Assembly (NCBI GenBank): GCA_015680685.1
Contig: MNCI01017754.1
Coordinates: 434 to 64,433 of the forward strand
Direction: 5' to 3'
DNA length: 64,000 bases
From: Gnetum montanum
Lineage: Eukaryota > Streptophyta > Gnetopsida > Gnetales > Gnetaceae
Positions within the stretch are counted from its first letter, which is position 1. Each line of letters opens with the position of its first letter. Both the position numbers and the translations under genes were made by a program. The notes beneath the pieces were generated by a model, which saw only the letters and a list, made by a program, of their open reading frames with translations, was not told the DNA's origin and did no database searches. Shown piece by piece: positions 44,690-56,399 of the stretch.

Positions 44690-46645
44690 TCGTTATTTCA
44701 GATCTCCTCCTTCTAGCTCAGTCATGGGGGAGATGGCCACCAATGCTAACCATTCTAAGCCCTCAACTATTTTTTTATTTTTTTGTATTTTTTTTTACAC
44801 ATTTGTTTTCAATTTTATTTATTTTTTTTACTCGATCATTCACATTTTCCCTTATTTCTTTATTTGATTTACTTTCATTCATCATACAATAAGTGCTCAT
44901 GATGGTGGATTGTACTATAATGATGTTGATTGTTAATGTTGGGTTTTTACCTTTGATTTTCAATGTTGATACTAAGATATGGTTCTTTTGATAAAATAGG
45001 TAATGATTCCACACTGTCCATTCCTGCATTCAACTCTATGGTCTCTCTTGGTCTTGGAACTGTACTATCCCTTTTTCTAAATAAACTTATTAATGACTTG
45101 GTGGCTTTGTATTCTTCAAATCGAGGAAGGATTCAATGGTTGAAAAGGGTGTGACTTCAAGGGGATTCAATGCACATGTGTTGGCTATTCTCTTGGGTAC
45201 TTAGATGCTTTTCATGGGTCCTTCGCCATTTCACCGATGACCAAATATTAGGAAGTGAAATAAATCAAATAAGTCTTTGCATGGTGTCGTTCTCATGCAA
45301 AAAAAAAAAACAAAGTAAAAAAAATAAAAAAAATTTGTGAGAATTCAAAGCACACCCCTTATACATAATAAAGAATCTAGGTGACAAGCACTAGTTATGG
45401 CACTGGAAAGACATGTTACCCATGCCTGAAGGTTCCCTCTAACTAAGGCCCTTTCTTGCTTCCTGCTTCTCCCTCTTACTCTCCTTGGAATGGTGGTGAC
45501 TCTTTAGGGAAGCATTTTCATTACTTCTAGTGGATGGATTGGCCAAGTGTATTGATGCAAAGTCACTGAATGTGGTTGGTTTGAGTCCATATTTGGAATG
45601 AGTTCTACTCAGTTACCTTAATCATAAAATACACAAGGGACTTTACACAACCTTGCTCTTGGGATTCCATTTCATTTTCTAATCTCCATATTTCTTCCCA
45701 TTTTCCACCTCATTGTTAGTTTTATGATTAGTCTATCTCCTGGTTGATACATTATTATTCTTTGGTAAATTCTTGTGGTCAATCTTTAACCACTATTCCA
45801 TATGTCATTCCTAGAGCCTATGGACTATTTGTTTTCTGGGTTTGTTAGGGCATAAAGGGCATGAGCCTACTTTGGGGAGGACCCACTAACATTCCTTTAT
45901 GGTGCAATTGTTAAATTCTTCTCCTTAAATATTTCTTGTAACTAGAAATTTCTCATTTCATCCCCATCCATGACATCCTTTTTATTAGCATTGCCATTGT
46001 TATTTTTCCCATTTTTCTTGTTCCCTATACTTTTCCACCCTATTTCTACCGGAGGTTCACTCTTAGTCGTGGGGGCCCTGTCACAAATTTTTCCATTGTA
46101 CTACTTGTATCACCCCTACACCTTGGGTAGTTATTAGTGATAAATCCTAACCTACTTTCTGCCATAACCACAACCCAGCCAATGCACTTTATATTAAGGC
46201 AAGGTATCAACTATACTATGGTTTACTTATTCTTTCTCATTCTTGATTGTGTTGTGTGTGCAAATGGCGATTACATGAACTATGGATTGGGATTGAAGGA
46301 AGCACTCAAAATGGATTGGAGCTAGAGCGTTTACACCAGGAACAAGTTTGGTCATGTGGCTATGGATAAACAATGGAAGGCATAATCATGACATTGGCAA
46401 CAATGCGTCTCATTTTCTTTACTCTCTCTTCAAGCTGTCGGGTGAGGGTCTGGATGTCATCTATGTACAGTGTTTACCACAAAGGGTATGAACACCAATG
46501 TTGTAATATGATTGTCGATCCATTCACTGGGTACTTTGAGTTTGTTATTCCCTATCGCTGTTACTTCTCATTTAGTCAATAATCCATACCTTCCCAATAT
46601 TTTGTAAAGAACTCGAGGATAATTTTTCATTCAGTTGTGGAGCTA
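44690..46645 (+). other. 3' noncoding tract of element A
   Basis: About 1.95 kb between integrase and the 3' LTR. It holds an A-rich run (45300-45340). A short hydrophobic frame at 44722-44867 could be mistaken for an envelope-like piece but is only Phe/Ile-rich from poly-T. The sequence before the LTR (cagttgtggagcta) is a weak polypurine tract. No gene recognised. Confidence 0.6.
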
Positions 46646-47488
46646 TGATGAGCTGTGATATTGCGTTTGCGATATCAGGTACCTAATATTGCATCTGCGA
46701 TATCGGAGCCTTCCAAGTGATATCGCATACATGATATCAAGGCCTGCCTCATTACCTATAAATAAGAGGTGGGAGCACTTGGTTTGCATAGTTAGTCTTA
46801 GTCCCTTACCCAATCTCTTACCTTTTTCCCTTTGCAGAGATAGAATCATTTCTGAGTGCTCGCAGTAGGAGTCATATAGTGAATGGATCTTTACTTGAGC
46901 ATTGTGTACCTCAGCACACCTTATGTATGGCAATAAAGACGAACATTGTGATAAACCTTGCAGCATTTAGAATATATTAATTAATGTTAATTAATTAATC
47001 TATTACTTAATTCTTTCCTTTGTTAATTAATGTTCTCTCTCTCACCCTAAAACTCTCTTAAGTAAGCACACTCAGTACAATCACTTCGAGCATGTGTGTA
47101 ACGCTTGGTAACCTAGTAACAATTAGCGTTTGGTAATCCTAGTAGTGTTGCACTAGTTCAGGATGTGTACAAAAAGTGAGAATAGATGCTAGTGTTAGGA
47201 CTAATTAAAGCATAGTTAAGTAGTTAAATCAAAATTAGTTACTTAGTTATCTCTCTCCTTCCTTTGTAGCACTAGGACATAAAAACATAAAAACTATAAA
47301 AATCATGTACCTCAAGTTTACTTAACCATACAATCATGCTATACAAGTAAGCTTGGGAAGACAACAATTGATCAACCCATCCTTGTTCCACAAAGGTTCA
47401 TAAGCACTTAGTCCTTGGAATTCAACCGGATCGTGCATGGATGCTTGTATTCATATGGTTGAGTGTATGGATACCTCACCATTCATCA
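46646..47488 (+). repeat. 3' LTR of element A
   Basis: 843 bp, the partner of 20737-21567, followed by the target-site copy ATAGT at 47489-47493. The first 100 bp (46660-46745) contains five gatatc/gcgatatc words, two of them facing each other as gatattgc-gttt-gcgatatc. Confidence 0.85.
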
Positions 47489-47863
47489 ATAGTAAATAAA
47501 AAAATGAAAATGTTTAACTAAAGAAAGCATTGAATAATTAAATCAATAATATTAATCTAAGTGGATGCTACAATGATGGAAATAATCTTGATCTTTATTG
47601 CCAGTCATGTAACATGTCCAAGTATGCAATAGTTGAACAAAGGTGTTGTGCAATTACAAACATCATACTACAAGCATGCACTGGGAAGAAAAGAAAGTGA
47701 AAACTAACTATTTCTAAGATGTGCAAAAACTATCTCATCTGGAAGCCCAAGTGCAATACTTATAGGTCAGGCCCAGATGAGGGGATGTCAAGTATCCAAT
47801 GTTACTTATTAGCCTCGATGTCAGGTATGCAACGTTGGGACTCCAACCTAAGGCCCAACTACA
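47489..47863 (-). repeat. 5' LTR of element B, displaced by element A
   Basis: Repeats 17055-17431. It begins directly at element A's right end, so A inserted exactly at or within four bases of the LTR/leader border of B. Its continuation to the left is 20732-20736. Confidence 0.65.
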
Positions 47864-48857
47864 ATCTAATGATGAATGATAGAGCCATAACCCAAGGAGA
47901 GCCATATACCACCACCAAACGCATCTTACATTTAAGATGATCCATGTAAGCCAAAAGATGCCCTTTCAATGATTTTCTTGGAGAACTAATTTTGGACCAC
48001 ACATCTATGAGAGAATCACAAATGCACAACATGTTCAAGATATACCCTACAAACCAACAATATTTCTTCATAGTGACTTTCATTAATATCAACAACTAGA
48101 AGATGTTATTATGCTTCAACAAGATACATCAACAATAAGAGATGCTGATAAGACAAGGATACCTCATTCCAAATAACTCTTAACCATCTTTTAGTATTGT
48201 TAGAACTTTAATTGATTAAGGTTAGTGTTAAGTTTCCACTATAAGACTAGTAGAAATGGCCTAAGAATTAGGAATTTATCTATTTTGGAACTTATCACCC
48301 ACCTCTACCTAAGACCTATGTACTAGTAAATGTAAAGGAATTAACTTAACCATAAGATTATTTTATCCTTATTTAACCAATAAGGTTGAATACCAAGAGA
48401 TTCATAGGAAAACCAATACTCATTGGATAATGTTGTAATATCTTACTTTGCTAACATTATCCTTAGTATCTCTTTGTGGTATAGTCATAATGTGAGAGGC
48501 TAATCCTACATTATACTTGCAAAATTAAAAAGATATATGTATGAAATTTTTGTACAAGAGTTGTTATATCATTTATAATGAAATCAAAATCATCTAAAGG
48601 TTTTCATGTTGCTCATACATTAATGGAGTAATGTCAGCAAAATAGACAATTTTGATCCTTTTGAATCTTGAAAATTCAACTTAGTTTTTGGACTTTGAAA
48701 CAATTCCAAATGTGTAGTACTCATCAATTTCATCTTGATTGGACTTATGATTTAGGAGATATCATCATTTCAATTTTCTAATTATGTGTGCGTTTATAAA
48801 ATAATAAATTTTAATTAATTAAATAATTTTTAGAATTAAAACAAATTCAAAATTTTA

Positions 48858-49080
48858 GGATTAGGAATTAAATCCAAAACCTCCCCTTAGCTAAATAAAA
48901 ATCCTATCCATCTTGTACAAAACTACCATGTGAACCACGCAGGCATGTTCAATCAAGATTACATTAGAAAGTTTAACAAAACTTAATGTCGAATTTTTTG
49001 GGGTTGGAATCCAAGTCAAGACCTTCAAGTTGGTAACCCAACATCTTAAACCTTTTTTTACTAACCACGAAGCCAAATTG
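48858..49080 (-). repeat. Dimeric tRNA-like (SINE-type) sequence
   Basis: On the minus strand, 49080-49000 reads TGGCTTCGTGGTTAGTA (box A-like) ... gacttGGATTCCAACCCC (box B-like, one base short). The next unit, 48940-48858, reads TGGTTCACATGGTAG ... GGATTTAATTCCTAATCC. This gives two head-to-tail tRNA-like monomers. I see no poly(A) tail, so its status as a SINE is unproven. Confidence 0.35.
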
Positions 49081-49549
49081 CTTGGTTTTAAGCATATGTT
49101 TTTTTTAATTAATTTAAAAAAATCAAAAATGAATATTAAATTTTCTATGGCTAGGCCATGATGGACCACAAGCCACACTTACCTTCCTAGGGCCATGAGA
49201 CCCCTGTAAGAGGCCCCACATGCTTTTATGGGGCTACATAGGCCTACCAAGAGTCACATAGCCCTGTATGTCATGTTGGTCTAAGAAAGGTTGCACTAAA
49301 CCTCTTGCACACCATTATTGCCCTTCATAGTGCTACTAATATTCCTATCATCCACATTCATTTCCATTTATCTACTATTCACCCACTTTGCACATTGCCT
49401 CCCTACACCTCGCTAACTACTACACCTACCCAAAACGACTACACACTAGTTGTAGTCACAGACTACATGCACCTTTGCTTGCTGAAGCACTTTTGCTTAT
49501 TGAAATACCTTTGCTTGATGATTTGTAGAAATTAAAATAAAAAATCTAT

Positions 49550-49604
49550 AATTAAGCATGCTCATCTTGGAGTAATACTTGGATGAGTGACCTCTTAGGA
49601 ATTT
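49550..49604 (+). pseudogene. 5S rRNA 3'-half fragment
   Basis: attaagcatgct...agtaatacttggatgagtgacctcttaggaa matches the second half of plant 5S rRNA (GTTAAGCGTGCTTGGGC...AGTACTAGGATGGGTGACCTCCTGGGAA) at most positions, covering the internal control region boxes. The first half and the last 10 bases are missing or diverged. It is a pseudogene fragment, possibly from a 5S-containing retroelement (Cassandra-type) or a SINE3-like element. Confidence 0.7.
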
Positions 49605-51904
49605 TCAAATTTTATGCCCAATCATTTGGACTTCAAGAGCCATAACTTTTAATTTTGGAAGTATTTTTTGGTGAACAAAAAGTTATTTTCAACATATTTT
49701 AACCTCTCGAATGCCATGGTGAAGTTAGATCTATAGCACATAGCTCCAAAAATTACTTTTTTCTTTGTGGCCCAAAACTACGTCTCAAGACCATTGGAGA
49801 CTCAATTTAGCATAACCTAGACATACCATGTCCATTTTTAGCATATGAATAATCATTTCTAATATTTTTTAGCCTTCTAAACTTGATGGTAAGGTTAGAT
49901 TGATCATTTGGATATCCAATAATTAGGTGATATCTTAAACTATATCTTAAGAGGCCATAACTTAGATCAACTAATCATGTCTAACAATTTAATTATTGGA
50001 ACTAACAAATCTAACCTTGTGGACCATCTTGAACCTTAAGACTAGAAGCTTAGCCTCTACAAATAGATAGTCCTAAGTCACTATCCCCTAGATTATCATT
50101 AGTTACATTGTCAAAGTTAGTATCCTAAGAGAAGTAGAAATGTCATTAATAGTCAAAGAAATGTATCTAATTATTACCAACCCAACAACTTTACCAATTA
50201 GAGAATCAGTTGGTGAACTAGAATGATCAGGAATATGTATATCAATTTAACAAGAATCTAGACATTTAGATCAAACATCAAACATCATGGAGAATCATAA
50301 TCTTGTTCCAAAAATGTGTATGATATCCATGAGGAGAAATGACCTAGGAGAGAATTCAAAAATAAGACTAAAATTTGCAACATATAATGTTCTTGTGAGG
50401 TCCCTAACTAGTAAAAGAAAAATTCCATGATGCCCATCTTAGGCCTTAAACTGACACAAGTATCAATACCCATGAAACCTTGTAGAGTTACAAGATTTGA
50501 ATGGTGATGTCATGTGCCTATAAGAATTATTGCCATGATAATTCTTATACCAATTCTAACCCAAGTTTAAAAATTTATGATACAAAGGTATTTACAAGCC
50601 AAAAGATTCTTATGAAAGTTCTTCTTTCAAGCCACATACATTAGCCTATTGCACGAACCATAACATGGATAATTATGTGATCTTTTGCAAGGAATCCAAG
50701 TTTGAATTAGTACAAAGGTTTAAATAGAAATTAGAAGATATGCTTTTTAAAATTCCAAAACTGTAAATTATGGGAAAGAAAGAACAGTTAAGATTTTGGA
50801 GAAGCCACATAGCCATGGTATTAGTATTTAAGATTTAATTATCAAGAAGATGTGTATGTATGACCAGCACACATTTAATTGCTAAATCAACATCTCTAGA
50901 TTTTATACTTTGTTAAGTGATATACTTAATTAACTAAATAGAGAAAATCTTAAAAAATAATATATTTCTAACTCACACCAATCTTAACCTAGTATCATTG
51001 ATCCTCTGTGAAGACTTAATGTGAATGTTGGAAGTCATGTTTATCAATTCTTAAAATAAGGAGGTGTATAAGAATTCTTGAAAGACAAACTTGATTTGAT
51101 GAGGATGTTTTCATCAATTCAACATGTAATTTCATTGACTAGTGCATATTATGCTTACTCCAAATCTTCAATAGACATGTAAAATCTCAAAATTCAAAAA
51201 TAGATGATGTTGATGGATAGAATTCATCAAGAATCATAATTCATCAATTATTCTACCATGACTAAATATGAGTCAACATCATTCTTTATCAATATCTTAG
51301 ATTATATTTTGTATGGTATCCAATTATTCCATGTTACTAAGTTTTTGGAATTAACTTCTAAGGAATAATTTAAAAAGCAAGATCGAGCCCTATCATCCTT
51401 AAAATGGTCATTCGATCATATATCCTTCATTACCAAGCTACAACTACATCCCTTAATTCTTGAGATTGATAAATATCAAGGAGACTCATAAGCTTAATTT
51501 ATTCATAACCTTCCTATTTTCTTGATTTTTTAATTTATATTTTAATTAAGTAAAATATCTACGGTAATGCAAGTTGGAAATATGATTTTTCCTACCTTCA
51601 CATGGGTAGCCAGATATGAGTTACACATGTAACCTTGGTTAGGATTGGTGATTAGTGGTTTGTAGATCTTTAATTCACCCCTTGTCACTACCTTAGAGAA
51701 CATGATAAGTATTGATAAAATAATATTTATTTTCCCACATATTCTTCTCACTTATACTTTATTTGTAGAACAAGAAAGAGAACATTAGGATATTCAAACT
51801 TAATTCAAAAGGAGAAATTAAAGTATTGGAACATTAGAGCATTGAAAGAACACTAGAGTATGTAAAAGATCATGAACATGGAATCATTTAAGGACAAATG
51901 AAAT

Positions 51905-51925
51905 CGAAGAGGGGTATATTATCAT
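51905..51925 (+). promoter_or_regulatory. Polypurine tract of element D
   Basis: gaagaggggtatattatca lies immediately before the TGTTCCC start region of the right LTR. It supports the plus orientation of element D. Confidence 0.5.
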
Positions 51926-52438
51926 GTTCCCATTTCTGAATGGTGTCATTGCATAACAAAGATACTGTCTCTTTATAAGAAATATTGTAATTATTATAAT
52001 TAGACCTAAAAGGGAAAGTTGTAATTAAAATCTAGAAGGATACATTATAATAATGGGCATGTCTCTTAAGGTTATCTTTGGCAGTTTGACCTAAGGTATT
52101 TATACTTGGGTATTAGAGGTCATATTATCAAAGAGCTACAAAGCTAATAAAGGCAAGTAACAAGTGCTAGATGAAGTAGGATAGGAAGGTTTCTAGTCAT
52201 TCCTTTTGATCATTTGCAATCCTAACCATGGTGGCAATGTTGGATTGCCTCTAAGGAATAGATGTCAATGGAAGATAATCCCAAAAAATCCTCATGGCAT
52301 GACCTAGATACATTATTCCACATTAATAAAGCATTATTTTCATTTTATTTCTAAATTTTATTTGTTATTTTCTTTACGCATAATGTTAAATGTTATGAAT
52401 ATTTGACATTTCCCATAACATTTGGGAATGTGATGTCA
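51919..52438 (+). repeat. Right LTR of element D
   Basis: About 520 bp, the partner of 16081-16592. It ends near tgatgtca followed by GAGAT, the same 5-mer that precedes the left LTR. The LTR of element C begins 25 bp further on. Confidence 0.65.
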
Positions 52439-52463
52439 GAGATAGATTCTACAAATTGGAGCA

Positions 52464-53387
52464 TGTTTACTCCAATATTAAAATCATCTTCCAATACTAA
52501 ATCTAGATATTATGAAAAGATAATTAATTTGGTAGAAAATTAGAAAACTAACTATCTTTAATTATTCAAAGAGAAGATTAAAAAAAGATTTCATAATAAA
52601 TAAAATATGCTAACATAACCTTTCTCATACTTAAATGATGTTGTAGAACATGAGGCTCTATAGCTAGACAATGGTTGTTCTCAATATAAAGACACATCTA
52701 ATAGAGACTTTCTTCCACAACCTTGGACTAAGATCTCAACACATAAGCAAGATGTAAAACACATACAATTGATCTTGGAGCTACAATCATATGTGTACTC
52801 ACTCAATGTGCTCTATCACACTCTTGCTAAGCATACATCAACTCAACATTTTTAACCAATTCCTTTCATGACCTCTCATGGTGGAGCAAGCATGAAATAA
52901 AATTGATATTTATTAACCAAGCAAGATAAAAATTCTAAGAAACCTTTCTCAAGCTCAACTTCAATATCCTCCATTATTTCCATATTTTCCAGCTTGTCTT
53001 AGTTATTCCTAAACTTGGAATAATAATTTCAAATGTTTTCTCTACCCATTCGAATTATCTTTGGCATTGCTGATACATCTCATGGAAATAGGAAATTCTA
53101 TGAAGATTTCTAACTCATGGATGAGACATCTCCTAGTGTAGCTAAGACATCTCATCTCCTCTTAAGATTTCTCAACTAAGATGTCTCCTCATTCTATGAG
53201 ACATCTCACTAATGTTTGAGATGTTTCATCTCTTCTAAGATTTCTGCAACTTAGCCAAGACATCTCTCTTAAGAGCCTAGTTCTCAAACAAGATGACTCC
53301 ATGACCTCCAAAATATCTCCATGGATCTTGAAACCAAAAAAAATATACATGTGTAAAGAATAAGGAGATCAGAAGAGATGACCCTAA
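52464..53387 (-). repeat. 3' LTR of element C
   Basis: Paired with 58131-59089. Inside, 53122-53265 holds five AGACATCT/AGATGTCT words in alternating orientation. The right end accctaaa faces the polypurine tract. Confidence 0.8.
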
Positions 53388-53559
53388 ACTAGCTCTCCCA
53401 CCCTTCAAAACATAAACTCATGTGAAGAGGGGATTAGGGGTTGAGGTGATCCCCAACTCATGAAGGTTGATCTTATGGACTTGTAAAAAATCATTTGCAG
53501 AATAATAATTCTAGTGGATTAAGTACTCATGCCTCTTAACTTCCCAAGTATTAGAAGCT

Positions 53560-54800
53560 TTCCTTCCCTTGGGTACAATTTCCTTTCTCTCCATTGAAAG
53601 ACTTGGACTGATCAATAGCCCCCTTCAACTCATTGATGTTATTCTATATTGTCTTCTCATAAACTAGTCCATGATAGTGTACAAGATTTGAAACATTAAA
53701 CACAAAATACATACTAATATCATTTGGTAAAATAATTTCAAAAGTATTATCATGAATGTTGGTATTAATTCTGAAATATCCCATCTTCTTATTTTTTAAC
53801 TTAAAGAAGTTAACATGTCTTAACTATTCCTTCTTCAAGTGTACCTAAACCAAGATACCAACAACAAAATTTGGCTTCCATTTTTTCTCATTCCTCTTTA
53901 GGACTTCCTCTTTAGCCTTCTTCTTAAGATTTAATTTCACTTGTGCATGAAGATACCTTATCTCTTACACAAAATCAACAATAAGTTGAGCTTCATCATC
54001 AAATCTCTTCAAGGTGTCCACTGTCTTAGGAAAAAAACCCATAATTCATATCAAATGAGCTTTTATCAATAACAACATGAAAAAAATTATTATATGAAAA
54101 CTTAACATGATACAATACGTTTTACCAACTATTTGATTATCCATGACACAAATATCTAAAAATGTTTAATAAGGATTTATTCACCACCTTCATTTGGCCA
54201 TTAGATTATGGATGATATACATTGGAAAAATTTAACTTTATCCCTAAAATTTTTTAGAGGAACCTCTAAAAGTGACTTGTGAATTTAGATTCCTTGTCAT
54301 TAACAATATTCAAATGAATCCCATGCAACTTCACAACATTCTAAAAGAATAAAGTTGTATCATGAGAAGCATCACTCACCTTTTTCTCATGGAATGAAAT
54401 GTACCATCTTGGAAAATCTATCTATAATAATAAAAATTTAATTGTTTCCACTTTTTGTTTTTGAATACCACTCATAAAATTCATAGACACTTTCCCATGG
54501 ACCTTTGGTAATTGGCAAAGGTATATAATGTCCATCCACTCCTTTACCTCCTTTAAACATCAGATATGTCAAATACTAGGCTAAAAATAAATTTTGAAAC
54601 TTTAGTTATCATACTAGGCTAAAAATAAATCCTATCCACAAGTTCAAATGTTTTATCCTTTCCCATGTAACCTTCCATGGTACTATAATGCTTTTCAAAC
54701 AAATTTGTTTTTCTAAAATCACAATTAGGAATACATACCTTTCCATTTTTAAATAATAGTTCATCTTGAATATGATAGTTACTCCATTGGTCCATCCTAC
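53560..54800 (-). pseudogene. Element C integrase
   Basis: Zinc finger traces: DELLFKNGKVCIPNCDFRKTNLFEKHYSTMEGYMGKDKTFELVDRIYF (54765-54622). The core reads KSGNN*IFIIIDRFSKMVHFIP (54450-54385) with the first Asp, LHGIHLNIVNDKESKFTSHF (54330-54270) with the second, and YHP*SNGQMKVVNKSLL (54215-54165), where the third catalytic residue Glu is Lys. The C-terminal NTFEIILPNDISMYFVFNVSNL follows at about 53760-53690. It lost a catalytic residue besides having TAG and TGA stops. Confidence 0.85.
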
Positions 54801-54849
54801 TCAACAATGGCTCTTTGAGGCTTCTTCAAACCTATCCAAAATGAACACC

Positions 54850-55450
54850 ATGCTAACAAAAATCAAAAAAATCACCCATATATTCCACATGATGTATGTT
54901 GAAATTCACCATATGCATCCTAGACAATGCATCAATAACTACATTATCTTTTTCACTCTTGTGTTTTAACACAAAATTAAATTCCTGTAACTATGCAATT
55001 CACTTTGTGTGCTTTGCACTCAACCTATTTTGGAAATTTATAAATTATAGTGCTCTATGGTCTATCATCAAAGTGAAATCGTTGGGTAACAAGTAAAGCC
55101 TCCAATGCTTGATTGCTTAAAGAATAGCCTATAACTCTTTCTTATATGTGTTGTAGTTTTTCCTTGACTCATTCAAATTTTCAGAAAAGAAATAAATTGG
55201 TCTACCTTCTTATGAAAGTACCTCACTAATGGCAAGCCCACTTGCATCCACCTCCACTAGAAAAAGCTTTTGAAAATATAGAATTGCAAGTGCTAGTTCA
55301 TAGGTAATCTTTGCTTTCAACAAGTCAATGCTTCCTTGATTTTTATTATTCCACTTGAAATCTTTATTTTTCTTCAAAAAATAAAAAATAGATCATGAAA
55401 TACCACTAAAATTTTTGATAAAATAAGGAAGGATTTTACCTCCCTAACAT
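54850..55450 (-). pseudogene. Element C RNase H
   Basis: Minus fragments KEALTC*KQRLPMN, WRWMQVGLPLVRYFHKKVDQFISF, KTTTHIRKSYRLFFKQ and TISL**TIEHYNL match the Ty3 RNase H order (LPxF..pF.ve.DAS, G.VLSQ, KxNYxxxExE, DHxxL). The key Asp and Glu cannot all be placed because of stops and shifts. Confidence 0.55.
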
Positions 55451-55479
55451 TCTTAGGAGTTATCCAATACCTAATAGCC

Positions 55480-56140
55480 TTCACCGTGATAACTTCTATT
55501 TAAATTTGATTTTTAGAAACCATATGATCCAAATATGTGATTTCCCTCTTGAAGAAATGACTTTTCTATACATTGATCACTAACTATGCCTCCTCCAACT
55601 TAAGACACATCATCCACAAGTGATCCAAATGCTCTTCCTCATTAAATCTGTACACCAAAATATTGTTAAAAAATAATACAACACTTACTATCCAAGTTCT
55701 TTAGTACATCATGAATCAACCTCATGAATGTAGTAGGTGTATTTTAAATCCCAAATTGCATCATCAAACATTCTTCAACTATTTTTCATTCATCATTAGG
55801 CTTGATCCAAATTTGATGGTAACCACTCTTCAAATCAATTTCTCTAAAAGTATCTACATTGATAAGGACATTAAGAATATCTCCCATTCTTAGAATAGGA
55901 AACCTATACCTCACTATTATCCTATTCACTACATTAAAATTAGTGCACATCCTTCCTCCATTGCTATTCTTCTTTGGCACTAGCATTGCTGGAACTACAT
56001 AAGGTGAAATGGATTCTCTCATGAAGCCATTTGCAAGTAACTCCTTTACTTTCCTTTTGAATTTAGCCCTCTAATTTAGTGTCATCATGTAAGCTCTCTC
56101 ATTTCGAGTGGTAGAAATATGGATGAAATTAATGCAATGT
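55480..56140 (-). pseudogene. Element C reverse transcriptase
   Basis: Reads MRESISPYVVPAMLVPKKNSNGGRMCTNFNVVNRIIVRYRFPILRM and EIDLKSGYHQIWIKPNDE (56022-55786), with the standard Ty3 RT start. The polymerase box, at about 55660, reads FFNNILVY, where the usual YLDD has both Asp changed to Asn. HLDHLWMMCLKLEEA, KSHFFKREITYLDHMVSK follow. Inactive. Confidence 0.85.
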
Positions 56141-56399
56141 TTTACATTCCTCATTAGTGAAAATCTATCTAATTTCCTCTTGAACACCTTAGGAAATTTC
56201 TCCTTCAAGCCTAGCATATCTATAGAAAGTTTAGTCTATACATCCTCATGATTAGAAGAAACTATTGATATAACAAAAAATTCAAAACCTATTTCTTCAT
56301 GTTTCTTAATGTATTTCCCCTTTCCTATAAGGATTAAGGAAGAATTAAGTGAGTTTTATTATCTTACTTCTTTAGCTATCATGGGCATAAACTCACGGA

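Larger units (their letters stand above)
20737..47488 (+). mobile_element. Plus-strand Ty3/gypsy element (A), split by element T
   Basis: LTRs at 20737-21567 and 46646-47488, both starting TGATGAGC and ending in CATCA or TCATCA, are flanked by the 5-bp duplication ATAGT (20732-20736 and 47489-47493). Without the 16.8 kb insertion it is about 9.9 kb. The order is gag, protease, RT, RNase H, integrase, as in Ty3/gypsy. The primer-binding site begins TGGTGCC. The RT is cut at 25858 and resumes at 42678 in the same reading direction, which confirms the nesting. Protein motifs look non-chromoviral (Athila/TAT-like side of the family), but the exact lineage is open. Confidence 0.85.
17055..47863 (-). 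mobile_element. Non-autonomous minus-strand LTR element (B)
   Basis: The sequence 17055-17431 is repeated at 47489-47863 (about 375 bp). These look like the 3' and 5' LTRs of a minus-strand element whose internal part is 17432-20736. Removing inserted element A leaves roughly 4.1 kb. A polypurine tract on the minus strand (atgggggtatga, at about 17450-17440) sits beside the left LTR start, TGATGGGCCC. There is one degraded gag-like reading frame and no protease, RT or integrase, so it resembles a large non-autonomous derivative. Confidence 0.6.
47864..51918 (+). other. Internal DNA of element D, right side
   Basis: About 4 kb with no frame longer than roughly 95 codons that looks real. Recognisable pieces are two tRNA-like monomers (48858-49080, minus), a 5S rRNA fragment (49550-49604) and a Cys/His group at 50650-50688 (CTNHNMDNYVIFC) in a plus frame. 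The last resembles a degraded gag knuckle, so a gag relic may lie at about 50000-50760. The rest is unassigned AT-rich DNA. Confidence 0.45.
16081..52438 (+). mobile_element. Outermost nested LTR element (D)
   Basis: Two copies of a roughly 510-520 bp LTR in the same orientation, at 16081-16592 and 51919-52438, bracket the whole central nest. The right copy is preceded by gaagaggggtatatt, a good polypurine tract. GAGAT occurs both at 16076-16080 and 52439-52443, a candidate target-site duplication. The remaining internal DNA (16593-17054 and 47864-51918, about 4.5 kb) has almost no recognisable protein, so D is probably non-autonomous or very decayed. The chance that these are two independent solo LTRs remains. 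Confidence 0.5.

Noticed and set aside
44722-44867. Envelope-like transmembrane ORF in element A
   Set aside because: Hydrophobicity comes from poly-T/AT-rich DNA coding Phe and Ile; no signal peptide, cleavage site or Cys pattern.
48990-49085. A functional tRNA gene
   Set aside because: Box A and B words are there but no acceptor stem or cloverleaf can be formed.
49550-49604. A functional 5S rRNA gene
   Set aside because: Only the second half is present, with several changes, and no 5' half or clear terminator.
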